From contig OZ024729.1 of NCBI GenBank assembly GCA_964016875.1, forward strand, positions 27,610,494-27,674,493: a stretch of DNA of 64,000 nucleotides, read 5' to 3'. Under the pieces are notes generated by a model that saw nothing but the letters and a program-made list of their open reading frames with translations, made no database searches and had not been told where the DNA came from. Positions 1 to 10,841 of the stretch are shown piece after piece. Numbering within the stretch: the stretch's first letter is position 1; every line of letters starts with the position of its first letter. The translations under genes were made by a program, and so were the position numbers. This DNA is from Fallopia convolvulus (taxonomy: Eukaryota; Streptophyta; Magnoliopsida; Caryophyllales; Polygonaceae).

Positions 1-3000
1 TTGTGGATATCAACCGAGTAGCTGCTAATCGGGCCCATATTCTTGAGCCTTCTTGTAACTGTAAAAGGCTCTCCAACTGTCATATTTGGAAGTGCAATTG
101 ATGGGTAGTTCAAGTCATACACGCTCTTTGTGTGGTCACACTTGTAATGACTTTGCCCGAAGAAAGGTCGGAGCCCTCTCTTGTTGTGAACAGCGGCACA
201 TAAAAAATCCATGTAGTCTGTGTGAGACAAGTCGTAAACCAAGCCAGGGTCCATTGCTGAGTTCGGTCTTAGGTGTCCCGAACCATACATGAATGGAGTT
301 GCTTTATTCAAGTTGCTGCCGTCCAGCATACGGCCCATTCGGTTCTCTTGTTCGCCCTGTGGATTGACAAGAACACAAATTTTCATACTATAGTTTATAG
401 GAAAACTATATATTGTTTATTTGAAGCCTTATTTTAATTACCTGTTGTCACTAGTGCAGACTTGATAGCGGCCGGGCTCCAATCAGGGTGAAGTGTTTTC
501 AGGAGTCCAGCAACTCCAGCAACATGAGGGCATGACATGGAGGTACCAGATATCATATTGAACTTAGCAATACGGTTATCAAAATCATATCCTGTTAGAG
601 AACTATTTTCGCTCCAGGCAGCAATGATGTTGACTCCGGGCGCTGTAAGATCAGGCTAACCATACAAAACAATTACATTTCAAGAGTTAACAAAGAGTGG
701 CATAGCAACAAGAGATTGAGGTTTGGTGGAAAGACAAAAATTCCAACCTTGAGAATCTCTGGATTAAGAGAATTTGGCCCCCTAGACGAGAAATCTGCAA
801 CATTCGGTGAGTGCTTCTGATTCAACACTGGCTTAGGGGTAGTAATGTAACCCAACGGCTCACTGGGTAATACAACAAGTGTAAGAAATCGATTTAGTGC
901 TTGGGAAATGGTGAAATGAACATAGTTAAAAAGGAGATGAGTAATAATACCTTGTTGAGTTTATGTAGGCAAGAAGGCGCAACCCGTCTGCATAGCTGAT
1001 GTGAGCGGTAGGAAGCAAGTGCTGGTCAAGTTCGAGCACATTTTGGTCCGACTTCCGGTTGCAAAGGATCATCCCGACAGCTCTAGCAGAAGATACTATA
1101 TGGCCTTTCTCAACCCTGGTACTCTCACCACCTCTAAGACACACCACAATCTTTCCCTTCACGTTGCGCGGATCCAAGGTACCCACTTCGCAATGCATAC
1201 TGCATTGCAATTCCCATTTCGCACATCACTTACTGTCACACATAATCTTATATTCTTAGGCTATTAGCCCAGCGGGGTTCCATCCTAAAACCAATTGGCA
1301 ATAGGTTAAGTCCCAACTTTCAGATATGGGATAGACATTTTAACAACTTCAACTAACCTGTTCTTTGCGGAAACGTTAGCTGCTTTTGCTTGCGCTCCCG
1401 TTATAAGAGGATAAAACGAATCTCTAGGCAAGCCCGTGGAGAGACTCTTTCCCTTGAAGCGTTGGCCGTCATGAAGCTCCACAAAGTTCTCAAAGTCACG
1501 GTCAATGGTGCTGGCGGCGACGGTTATCATCCAGGGGGCGACGTTAACCACAGACGATTCAAGGGGCCCGTTGTTCCCAGCGGAGGCGACCACAACCATC
1601 CCTTTCTTAGACGCATGAAAGGAGCCGATTGCCAAAACGTCGTTGGCATACTCGGGATTTTCCATGTCGCCTAAAGACATGGAGAGGACGTCGACTCCGT
1701 CGTGTATGGCCTGGTCGATGCCGGCAAGGATGTCAGGATCAAAGCAGCCCTCGTCCCAGCAGACCTTGTAGGTGGCCACCCGGGCCCGAGGAGAGCCGCC
1801 CTTGACGGTTCCCGAGCCCACCCCTAGGAGGTTGGCTGTCACCATGTTCCCGCCGGCTGTTGAGAGCGTGTGGGACCCGTGCCCGTCCGTGTCACGTGCA
1901 GATCTCAGGGTGGAGTTATCCATGCCGCCGAGTGCCAACGCCCCTTTTGCGAAGTACTTCGCCCCGATCAGCTTCCTGTCATGTTAGATCCTAGGCACTA
2001 TAAGCAAGCCATTGCAAGTGGTGCTATGATAAAGTTATTAATTAATGTTAAAATTAAATACGTACAGAAAATGCAAATATGATCTGTCTAAATCCGGTAC
2101 ATAAAACAACAAAAACAACAACTTCGCTTACGGGAAATCTAAGAAAAATGTGAAATAGGTATACATTGAATTAGTGAAGCTAGCTAGGCACTGACCTATT
2201 GCAATGGATTCCCGAATTGTTGCAATTTCCTTTCCACCTCGAGGGAACTGGACCATAGTTTTCGTCGCTGAAGCTCTTCGCTTCAGGCCAAACGCCTTTG
2301 TTGTACAACATCAAGCAATCATGTCAATTAATTAATTGAATTAGTGAGGTTTGATCACAAGAAGGCTACTCACAAGCCCATCATGCATTGCAAAAATTGT
2401 AAAGTGGAATAGTGTGTAGAAAGAGTAAGATTTTCAAATGATCAAAATAATTACCGCTGTCAACATGAGCAATAATCACATCTTCGCCGTATCTGGCCTG
2501 AGTCCAGATAGAAGACGGGCTAGTGACACCGTTCCTCTCCATCATCATGAACTCCCACGAGTGTGATGTGTGTAACTTCCTCACTCGGCTCAAGAACACA
2601 GACACTACCTCCGGATGCTCTGTAATTTGTAATTAATTAAGTAGATTAGGAAAAAATGAAGAAGTTTATACGTTGAGAAATTTTTCATTTAAAAGATTAC
2701 TCGCAATCTCAGCAGCTTGGTCTTCTTCAAGATTCGCAGCAAACCCATTAATGTGACGACTATACGAGTAGATTATCGCGTCCTTGGCTCTGTTATGACT
2801 AAGAGGACACAACAAAAGTATACATTAATTAATTTACAAGAATTTCATTTGTAAGCTGATCGAGTAAAATACCTCCCGAGGAACGAAGCAAGGAATTGGT
2901 GATGGAAATCGGTGGCTTGTGCGAAGTCGTCTTCGGTAGGATTATCGCCATGATAATGCTCTCCCATGTACACGATGTATGACTACACAAATTAATCGTT

Positions 3001-3204
3001 TTTGATGACTTAGATATTCCATCAATATTTGATTGTATAATTCAGTTTTTATGTATTATATTGGTAGAAAAGTTTAGTCGAGTTTTCAACAAACGGAAGA
3101 GATGTTAACTTATATACCTTTGTGGCCGCAAAAACATGGCTTGCATGCAGTAAGAAAGACGTGAGTAACGTAAGAGTGATAAAGCTTCTGCTTGAAAACG
3201 CCAT
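1..3204 (-). CDS. SBT5.3: Subtilisin-like serine protease, SBT5.3/AIR3 type (C-terminal end outside window)
   Basis: Secreted S8-family endopeptidase expected in the apoplast. Ten exons are readable: 3118-3204, 2873-2982, 2701-2798, 2455-2619, 2196-2295, 1358-1975, 951-1199, 748-862, 442-655 and 1-356, with GT/AG borders. The start gives a hydrophobic signal peptide ending near HVFAATK. Exons 2-3 hold the I9 propeptide (SYIVYMGEHYHG). The triad is complete: Asp in HVDSG (codon 2459-2461), His in RDTDGHGSHT (exon 6), Ser in GTSMSCPH (exon 9); the oxyanion Asn is in ASAGNNGP. Exons 7-8 carry the PA insert and exon 10 starts the Fn3-like domain. About 60-70 residues lie off the left edge, judged by the usual length near 770. 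With the acceptor homologous to the paralogue (AG 358/357) exon 10 is out of frame; an AG ten bases further in (348/347) restores frame at the cost of a few residues. It may be functional or freshly broken. The gene number is by resemblance only. Confidence 0.85.
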
Positions 3205-3256
3205 TTTTTTCCCTGAGATGAAGAAAGAGCTCAGAATCCTAACCTAAGCCTTAGCG

Positions 3257-3263
3257 TTTTATA
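3257..3263 (-). promoter_or_regulatory. Probable TATA box of the left subtilase gene
   Basis: TATAAAA on the minus strand, about 55 bases upstream of the ATG at 3204, in a plausible place for a plant core promoter with a short 5-prime leader. No transcription start can be read from sequence alone. Confidence 0.45.
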
Positions 3264-3591
3264 ATCCGATAAATATTGCCAAATCTTTGGGCAAGCAAAA
3301 AATATCTTAACTGGTTAAGCATATTCCTCTCTCTTTTTTATTTTTTACTGAACAAAAAGTATTTTACCTTTTTATTATATGTTATACCGTTTGTTTTCCC
3401 ACGTAAATCTTTGCACATTTCTTCAAAAAAAAACCAATCTTTGCACGAATGTACGTGTAAGAGTTAAATGAAAAAAGATAGAGATGATTTGATTAAATTA
3501 CTGTGGCGCTTTTTGTTCCTTTTTATTCCGCTGAGTTTTGACTCGGCTAGATTTTGAGTATTTTACTTTTTGTTATATAATATACCTTTTT
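3264..3591. other. Upstream region of the left subtilase, no gene seen
   Basis: AT-rich DNA with oligo-T runs between the core promoter and the tail of the LINE. No supported coding sequence. Only about 0.3 kb of native upstream DNA remains before transposon sequence begins, so distal promoter elements may have been displaced. Confidence 0.5.
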
Positions 3592-3865
3592 TTTTCTTTT
3601 TTTTGGTGGAAATTTTGTTTTTTTTTTTATATCAAAAAACGGGAGAGTAGTACCTTGCGAAATTTTATTAAAGTACGTTAAGAGCCATTACATCAGCATG
3701 AAAAAAGCTCACAACTTGTTCCACTCAAAGCATCAAAGGAAGTAAATTCAATAGTAAGACTAACGGCTAGATTAATATCCAAAGCATCCGCCACGATGTT
3801 GGATGACCGGCGTAGCTGACTTGTTGAAATGTGATTCAAACACGTTCTGTTAAAAAATTTAAAAT
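3592..3865 (-). mobile_element. LINE, 3-prime end: RNase H C-terminus, 3-prime UTR and poly(A)
   Basis: On the minus strand a frame reads into RRSSNIVADALDINLAV, the usual end of the RNase H (RVT_3) domain of plant LINEs, then a TGA near 3710, a short 3-prime UTR with AATAAAA, and A-rich tracts (T runs near 3590-3632 on plus). The rest of the domain is at 43099-43620, so this is the terminal piece of an element split by copia-1. A host RNase H-like gene is an alternative, but the A-rich tail favours a LINE. Confidence 0.6.
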
Positions 3866-4080
3866 AGTTTAATCTATTATTAAGGAGATGTTTTATTTAT
3901 CATTGATTTTAGTTATTGTTTAACTCTATTTAATAATTTGTTGATGAGAGTTATCTACTATTTTTAGATTGAGCGTTGGTATTTAAAATTTGTAATGATT
4001 ATCATTTTAATTAAGAAGAAATCGTTATTGTTTCTCATTCTAACGTATATGATAATCTTGTTCCTCTGTTAAAACCAACA
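3866..4080 (+). repeat. Copia-1 5-prime LTR
   Basis: Matches 42881-43098 over its length with scattered differences. It ends in CCAACA and is followed by the primer site. The first few bases do not match the TGTTG start of the other copy, so the left border is approximate. Confidence 0.8.
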
Positions 4081-4084
4081 AATT

Positions 4085-4096
4085 TGGTATCAGATC
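4085..4096 (+). promoter_or_regulatory. Copia-1 primer binding site (tRNA-iMet type)
   Basis: TGGTATCAGATC, one base off the canonical TGGTATCAGAGC copia primer site, four bases after the LTR. Confidence 0.8.
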
Positions 4097-4178
4097 AAAC
4101 GAAATTATTCCAGGTTCATATCAAGAGAATTGAGAAAAAGGAGTGAGTGTTTAAACACAAGGGAGAAAATTGTTCACA

Positions 4179-6488
4179 ATGCAGAACAATGAGTTAGGCA
4201 ACAATGGTTCTCCTCAATTGCCAATTTTCAAATGAGTAAACTATCATTTTTGGAGCTTGAAAATGACGACATTATTCAAGTCGCAAGAGTTGTGGGAATT
4301 GGTAGAAAGTGGCTTTTGAGGATAAACAACCGGTAGAGCCTGATCAACAATTGAAAGACAAGAGGAAGAAAGATTCTAAGGCCTGGTTCATGATCAAACA
4401 AGCCTTAGATGACGCAATATTTCCAAGGATTTCCTCCGCAACCACATCAAAGATGACTTGGGATACTCTAAAACAAGAGTATATCGGAGACAAGAAAGTT
4501 ATCACAGTGAGGCTGTAGTTGTGTTCTATATATGACAAGAAATCCAAGGAAGTTGTGGTGAAAATTTCTATGGGAAAAATAGAATGTTCCCTTTGGATTT
4601 GTCAGGAAATATGAGCAAAGCTTTGATAGTCAAAGGAGATGAAGATGCAAAGTTGTGGCATCTGCGTTATGGTCAACTAAGTGTGCATGGTTTAAGGTTG
4701 TTGAATGCAAAAGAAATGGTGCAAGGCTTGCCAAAGATTGGTGAGCTTGAGTTGTGTGAAGGATGCTTGTATGGAAAGTAGTCCAAGGGTCCATTTCCAA
4801 GTGGAAAAGCTTGGAGAGCCAACGAAAGTCTAGAGCTACTACATGCTGACTTATGTGGGCCAATGCAGATTGAATCACTCAGAGGAAGCAAGTAGTTTCT
4901 ACTCATTACTAGTAATTATAGTAGAATGAGTTGGGTTTATTTCTTGAAGGAAAAATCTGAATCCTATGAGAACTTCAAGATATTCAAAGCTATGGTGGAG
5001 AAACAGTTTGACAAGTATGTAAAAGCATTAAGAACAGACTGAGGAGGAGAGTTTCTTTCACATGAATTCACTGAATTTTGTGAAGAACATGGCATATGAA
5101 GGGAGTTGACAACACCTTACCGTCCATAGCAAAATGCAGTCGTAGAGAGAAAGAACAAAATTATGCTGGAGATGGCAAGAAGCATGCTTAAAGCAAAGGG
5201 GATACTAAATCAGTTTTGGTGTAAGGTTGCGGCTACAGCTGTATGTACATCCTCAATATTTTTTCAACAAAAGCCGTCATGAACAAGACTCCATTAGAAG
5301 CTTGGAGAGGAAAGAATCCATCTATAAGTCACTTAAGGGTCTTTGGTTGTATAAATTATTAACTTATGCTTTCGTTAACTTAGGATCTAAGCTTGATGAT
5401 AAAACGGAAAAATGAGTGTTCATTGGATATGTTGTTCAATCGAAAGCATATAGGCTATATAATTCGCTTAGTGACAAGATTATTATTAGTAGAAATGTGG
5501 TGTTTAATGAAGATGCGAGATAGAATTGGAAGCAAAAGAAGAATGGTGAAGGTAGTCAAAAAACACTCACCTTTGATGGTTCAGGGGAGGAGCCAATTGT
5601 GACAAGAAACAATCAGAACTCACATAGTCCACCCTCAACACCAGCAAGTTACAATAGCTATTCCTCTTCAAGTCCATCAAGTCTAGATTCCTCTCCTTCA
5701 AGCTCTTCAAGTGAATCTCCACCAAGAAGGTTTAGATGTCTATCAGAGATGTATGAGAATTGTGATTTTGCTTTGATCGCTACAAATCCAACAAAATTTA
5801 ATGAGGCAAAGGACGTAGTTGAGTGGCAAGTAGAAATTTAGGAAGAAATGAAATCTATTGAGAAGAATAAGGCTTGGGAGTTGATGGATCTTCCCGAAAG
5901 AAAGAATGTGATAGGTTTGAAGTGGGTTTTCAGAACCAAATACAATACTAATGGGAGTATTCAAAAGCACAAGGCACGAGTAGTGGCTAAAGGCTATTCT
6001 CAACAAGAAGGGATTGACTTTGATGAGACTTTCTCACTTGTTGCAAGGTTTGAAACAATGAAAATTGTGCTTGCTTTAGATGCGCAATGGAGATTTCCAA
6101 TGTTTCAACTTGATGTGAAGTCAGCTTTCCTCAATGGAGAGTTGCAAGAAGAAGTATTTGTTGAGCAACCACAAGAGCAAAGTTTACAAGTTGCATAAAG
6201 CTCTCTTGGTTTGAAACAGGCTCCACGAGCTTGGTATAGTAGAATTGAAGCATTCTTTCTTGAAAATCAATTTGAAAGGAGTGAGAATGAGCCAACCTTG
6301 TATGTCAAGAAACAAGGTATGCAAGTGTTTATTTTAGTATGTCTTTATGTTGATGACATTATCTACTTTAGCTCTTCACAAAGACTTCTAGATGAATTCA
6401 AACTCTCAATGATGAAAGAGTTTGAGATGACAGACTTGGGAATTCTACAATATTTCCTTGGTCTAGAGGTAAAACAAAGAAAGAGTGG
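4179..6488 (+). pseudogene. Copia-1 gag-pol remnant (gag, integrase, reverse transcriptase)
   Basis: Degenerate copia polyprotein. Gag (UBN2-like) starts at 4179 and has in-frame stops near 4212 and 4318. The rest of gag, the zinc knuckle and the protease are missing: after 4518 the sequence goes almost directly to the GAG-pre-integrase zinc region (LWHLRYGQLS...CEGCLYG, 4584-4781). The integrase core follows with several stops and frame breaks (4780-5590). The RT begins near 5848 (WVFRTKYNTNG), has a stop near 6196, and keeps the catalytic motif LYVDDIIYF near 6346-6370. The coding run stops at 6488 where the left LTR of Athila A begins. It cannot be active. Confidence 0.8.
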
Positions 6489-6845
6489 TGACTGGCTGAA
6501 AGTCGTCGTGCCAAATCAAAATATAAATCCCTAGTTACACAACTAATAAAGCTGGTAAGTCGGGGTCGAACCCAAGAGACACTTGTAATTCAAAGTAATA
6601 TTGTTATCAACTTAATAATGATAAAAGGGGGATTTTTGGGTTTATTAATCTAACACTAAGGAATTTAAAGCAAAGTAATTAAACAAACAAGGCAAAGATT
6701 GAGTTTTTAACAATTTAGGGAAACCAATCCTATTCAAGCATCCACTTTTATCATCAAGTTATTGATCATAGATTCAAACAAGTTATTTTCTTTGGTTATT
6801 CCTATCCTGATCATATATAATAAACAAGACAAAGGGTCATGTAAA

Positions 6846-7031
6846 CAATGTTCTAAAAAACGCTAGGCGGATGTAAGGCGGACAGGGACTGCCTAGCGCC
6901 TAGACAGCCTGCACGGTGGCCTAGGTGGTCCTAGACGGGTGCCTAGGCAGTCTGGACGGCTAGGCGGGCTAGGACCTTCCAGCGCATAGGCAGGGCCTAG
7001 ACGGGGCCTAGAAGGGATTTTTAGAACAGTG
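6846..7031. mobile_element. hAT-type MITE inside the Athila A LTR
   Basis: 186-bp insertion absent from the other A LTR copies. Termini CAATGTTCTAAAAAA and, inverted, CACTGTTCTAAAAAT. Flanked by an 8-bp target duplication CATGTAAA (6838-6845 and 7032-7039). The 8-bp duplication and CA-N-TG ends fit the hAT superfamily. The interior is GC-rich with many GCCTAG-like repeats and no coding capacity. Confidence 0.85.
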
Positions 7032-7616
7032 CATGTAAATACCAAAACAAACATGAAATGATCATGAATAATAATGATATCAGCAATAACAGCAAGGATA
7101 TGCAGGATACATGCAAATTGATTTCCAACGAGTCAAAACAATAATTATGCAATCAAATCTCTTTCTCAATGGTTTTAGTCCAACAAGTCCTAAAACATTG
7201 AGTTGCTACTAAGATTAGGTTTTACTATGAGAAAACCTAGATTTAGCAATAGAGAGTATTAAACTCCAACAAGTTAGCTAAGCTTGAAGGAATCAATACA
7301 ATCAATACAAATTATGCACGAGAGAAATAACATGTAGAAATAAACCCGAATAGAAGAATCTCACAATAAACTTGAATCTGAAAGCTTCAACTTGAATAGA
7401 ATTAAAGGAGTTTAGTTCTCCATAAGAGAGAAAATACAAAAGTCTGGAATATTGGAAACTAGATTCAAGAGAGGTGTTGAGATCTCTCAAAGGATGAAAA
7501 GAAGATTTTTAATAGTCTCCAACAAAACACACTGAATAATAAAATAAAAAGGAAACAAAAATATTAAGTAAAAAGATAGATAAATCGTCGTCTCGAAAGT
7601 TCGCTGACATGGATTT

Positions 7617-7716
7617 CCGCAAGCGCGAAATGGGTCTCCGCGAGCGCGGAACTGCATAAATCTTGAACGCGAGTCGGTGGATTCCGCGTGCGCGGACAGA
7701 GGTTCCACGAGCGCGG
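7617..7716. promoter_or_regulatory. Paired dyad sites CCGCG-N2-CGCGG in the A LTR
   Basis: Four sites start at 7617, 7638, 7684 and 7705. Both pairs are 21 bp apart. The 7638 and 7684 sites have perfect 5-bp arms with spacers AG and TG; the other two have one or two arm changes. The role is unknown. Confidence 0.6.
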
Positions 7717-7899
7717 AACTGTGTTTCTTCAAATCACCAGACTTGTCTTCTGCTCTTGTCTCCAAATCTTCTTTTTTTCTCAAATCTTCAATCTTCAGTC
7801 GTCTTACTAATTTGACATTTAAAGCTCTAAAAAGTCCTAATCTAGTATATAAAATGTACTATCTAGTCCTAGTTATGCTATATAAAATACAGCATATCA

Positions 7900-7916
7900 A
7901 ATTCTCCGATACTTAG
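7900..7916 (-). promoter_or_regulatory. Athila A polypurine tract
   Basis: Minus strand reads AAGTATCGGAGAATT immediately before the LTR start TGATATGC, the position of the plus-strand priming tract; one pyrimidine interrupts the usual G run. Confidence 0.55.
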
Positions 7917-8479
7917 ACCTTGCTCATCCTCGAGTAAGCTCAAAATAAAATCAAGCAAGAGAATGCAACAAAGGTCTACAGGAAGTAATGGGAGAAATTG
8001 ATCTAAACCTAAAAAGCACTCAATAATAAGCTCACAACCCGAACCCATGTAAAAGAATGAAAGTGCATACAATGAGAATCCTAGCACAATATATCACTCA
8101 AATTAATACATCAAAATCAAAATCAAAGATAAAAAACCCATAAATAATAATCCCCAAGCCCCAGCAGAAATGTTCCTAGGCACTCTTTTTTTCCACTCAT
8201 TCTACTTAGGCGCCCTTTTGGGTTTTTACCTAACCGATCATTTTATTTTTCAATAGATGTGCTTACCAACTCACTTTCACTCTTCTTAGCCTCTTATTAC
8301 CCCAGCCTAATGCCGGTCCGGGCCCCTGATTTTTGCCTGAGCCGCCCTTTCGGGTTTTCAACTTAGCACATGATTTAATGTTTTTTTTCTTTTTTTTTTT
8401 GAATTTGAAATGCAGAAATCTGAAATGCAACTACACATATATACAACCGCGAGTACTCCCTCCCCCATACTTAAATCTT
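7917..8479 (-). other. Athila A 3-prime untranslated region
   Basis: Non-coding stretch between the 3-prime ORF and the polypurine tract, with poly-T/poly-A runs. Nothing else supported. Confidence 0.5.
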
Positions 8480-9988
8480 TCATTGCCCTCAATGAAAATA
8501 AAAGACAAATCAGATAAAAATAAAGGAAGGGAAACAATAGACTTTCTGTGGTGGTGGGTGATATTGTGACCAATCAGGAAAGCCTGGCCATATGTGACTG
8601 AAAAACTCATGGTGCTGCCCCTGCACCTACTGAATGGACTGAACAATGGAAGCTATAGCACACTGTTGAGCTTCTAACTCTCTCTGCTACTCTACAATAT
8701 CTCTCTGGGTAGCAACAATCTCATTCTGGGACATACTAAGTCGTCCCATCTCCCAAAACATGCGGTTTTGCCAATCAAGATCAGAGTGCACACCCCTAGA
8801 ACCTCTACCCGCAGCAGCATCCCAAGCAGACGTGTCTCCATATCCTCCATAACCACCTCTGTATGTAGGAGCTCAACCATCACCATAACCAACATATCCT
8901 CCAGTCGCCCAACTCGATGTACCAACATGTACTGTACTGGAACTAGCACCCCATCCAGCAGACAAAGTACCAACATCAGCTGAGGTACCAACACCACCTC
9001 CTCGAAAATCAGAACCACCAGCTCTAAGATCTCCTCCGTCATCCCCGTCATCACCACCAAGATCCTCCATCTCAACATCTGGAGCAGGCATCTCCTGCTG
9101 AGTAGCACCCCCACCAACAAAATCAGACAGTTTATATAGATAAGACAAAGTAGGGCCAATGGGCATGTCCCTGGGAAGACGTAAATAATAAACAGTTGGA
9201 TAACCTAACGTCCAAATGTAACTCTGCTCTGCTGATCCTTTCAAACAATGAGCCCTTTTGATCTGGTTTTCATTGAACACATACTCACTACTGTCAGGTC
9301 GTCCAAGCACCTCATCTCTCACAAATACTCTGGAAATCAGAGTGATCATGCCACCTATGGCAATCTTGCCAGTGTCCTTCTTCAGAATCTTCCTAACACT
9401 CATAAAAAACAACTCTACCCAATCAGGAATGGCATCCTTCATAGGCATAAGACACCCAATCATACTCATGTCAAAATGAGGTGCCTTATTAACCTCCCCT
9501 TGCCCTAGAAAAGTCATAGACAACACCTTGTGACACAATCTAATGCAGGGATGAGTAATGCAATAATTATATTCACCCTTCTTGGTCAAAAACCCAACAC
9601 TTGTAATTGCCTCGCAAAAATCATTAAACCCCAAATCTCTACCAACTGTCTGCCAATTAGCAGAAGGAGCATCGGTAACACCAAAAGCTCCTGCCAAACC
9701 CTCTTTGTCTATATAATATGGCTCATCCAAAATATGAAATTTGAACAAACCATTATCATCATGAAAAGTAGACAGAAACTCCAGCACAATATTCTTATAT
9801 GTAGGGGTATTCAGATGAATAAAACCCCCTAATCCACCCTCCATCAGAAACCTCAAAGTGCAATCATACATGCCTAGAGTCCTCAGCATCTCAACATCAA
9901 AAAATTTCGTACTAGTAAATTTTCTCTTAGCCAAAGAATCCCACTTCTTCTTTTGTGCAACAGTCAACTTCTTCACAAGATATGCCAT
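8480..9988 (-). pseudogene. Athila A 3-prime ORF (env position, Athila ORF-1-like)
   Basis: Starts MAYLVKKLTVAQKKKW at 9988 and is open to a stop at 8873 (371 codons). The same frame continues through three stops to about 8520, so the ancestral protein was near 490 residues. The N-terminal two thirds resemble the family named Athila ORF-1 or putative plant transposon protein (assignment from memory, unverified). The tail is rich in Gly, Tyr and acidic residues. It lies after pol, where env-like genes sit. No signal peptide or membrane segment was evident by eye, so an envelope role is not supported. Function unknown; broken here. Confidence 0.65.
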
Positions 9989-10800
9989 TGGTAATGTAAC
10001 TACTCAACTCAACAACAAAGAGGTGAAGAAGCAACTTACAGAAACTGAAACGGAGCAATCTGGTGTACGGCCATGATCGAGAAAAGACGGGTAGTGATCG
10101 TTGTTTTTGGCAAGACCGCGATCGCGGTTTCTAGCGTTCGGCGATTCTTTGGCAGCGATGAACTCCAGCGTCGCGGCTCCCTTCGTCACCGTGCCGCGGT
10201 CACCGATCTGATTCATCTTCAAAAAACCGAGGAAGAGACGAGTATGAAGGTGGTGGATTGAAAGAATTGGAAATAAAATTTTTGGGGTTTTATAGATTTG
10301 ATTTTGTGAGAAAAATAGAGGGGTAGAGGAGTTTTTATGAACAGATTTGGATTTAGGAGAGGGTGAGGATTATAGATCCGGGTTTTTCAAGTGATTTTGG
10401 AAGAAATTTTGTGGAGGTTGAAGGAAGGGTTTTAATGGAGGTTAATGGAGGTTGAAGAAGGAAGTGAAAAAGATAGAAGAAGAAGAAGAGATGAGGCGTA
10501 GAGGAGTAGGGTCCGCGGTGGGAGTGGCCCTACTGCCTCGTCATTTTTATTTTTTTATATCTCTGAGTGTCCGCCATCGTGGCTAAGGTGGGCGGCGATT
10601 GCGGTTTTCGCAATCTATCGTCAATTTCTTCGAAAAACGTCCCGCGATCGCCTTTTTTAAAGGGTGATCGCAGTTTGTCCTCAGACATGTTCTTTCGAAC
10701 CTAGTACATGTGTGTTAGATCAAGAGATTGAAAAGAAAACTAAACAAAACAAAAACCGAAAAAGAAACAAGAAAACTTACCTCGGGTTGCCTCCTGAGCA
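9989..10800 (-). other. Athila A spacer between integrase and 3-prime ORF, with dyad motifs
   Basis: Non-coding leader of the 3-prime ORF. It holds an exact CCGCGATCGCGG at 10116-10127 and degenerate relatives near 10153, 10167, 10590, 10642 and 10665. No gene supported. Confidence 0.6.
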
Positions 10801-10841
10801 GCGCCTTTGTTTAATGTCGTTGGCCCGACATTAGTGCCCTT

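Larger units (their letters stand above)
6489..7899 (-). repeat. Athila A 3-prime LTR (left copy)
   Basis: Begins TGACTGGC and ends ATATCA on plus, next to a polypurine tract. It shares sequence with 29210-30122 and 41688-42540. It contains a MITE (6846-7031) and an internal stretch of a few hundred bases (about 7160-7400) that both right-hand copies lack. Short open frames in it, repeated in the other copies, are not genes. Confidence 0.8.

Noticed and set aside
3830..3865. Target site duplication of copia-1
   Set aside because: The five bases after the right LTR (TGGGT) are not found beside the left LTR, whose start is altered; no duplication can be claimed.
7487..7783. 98-codon open frame in the A LTR, repeated at 29765-30043 and 42176-42454
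   Set aside because: It lies wholly inside LTR sequence and its apparent conservation is that of the LTR. The residues come from the dyad-motif DNA; no domain is recognised.
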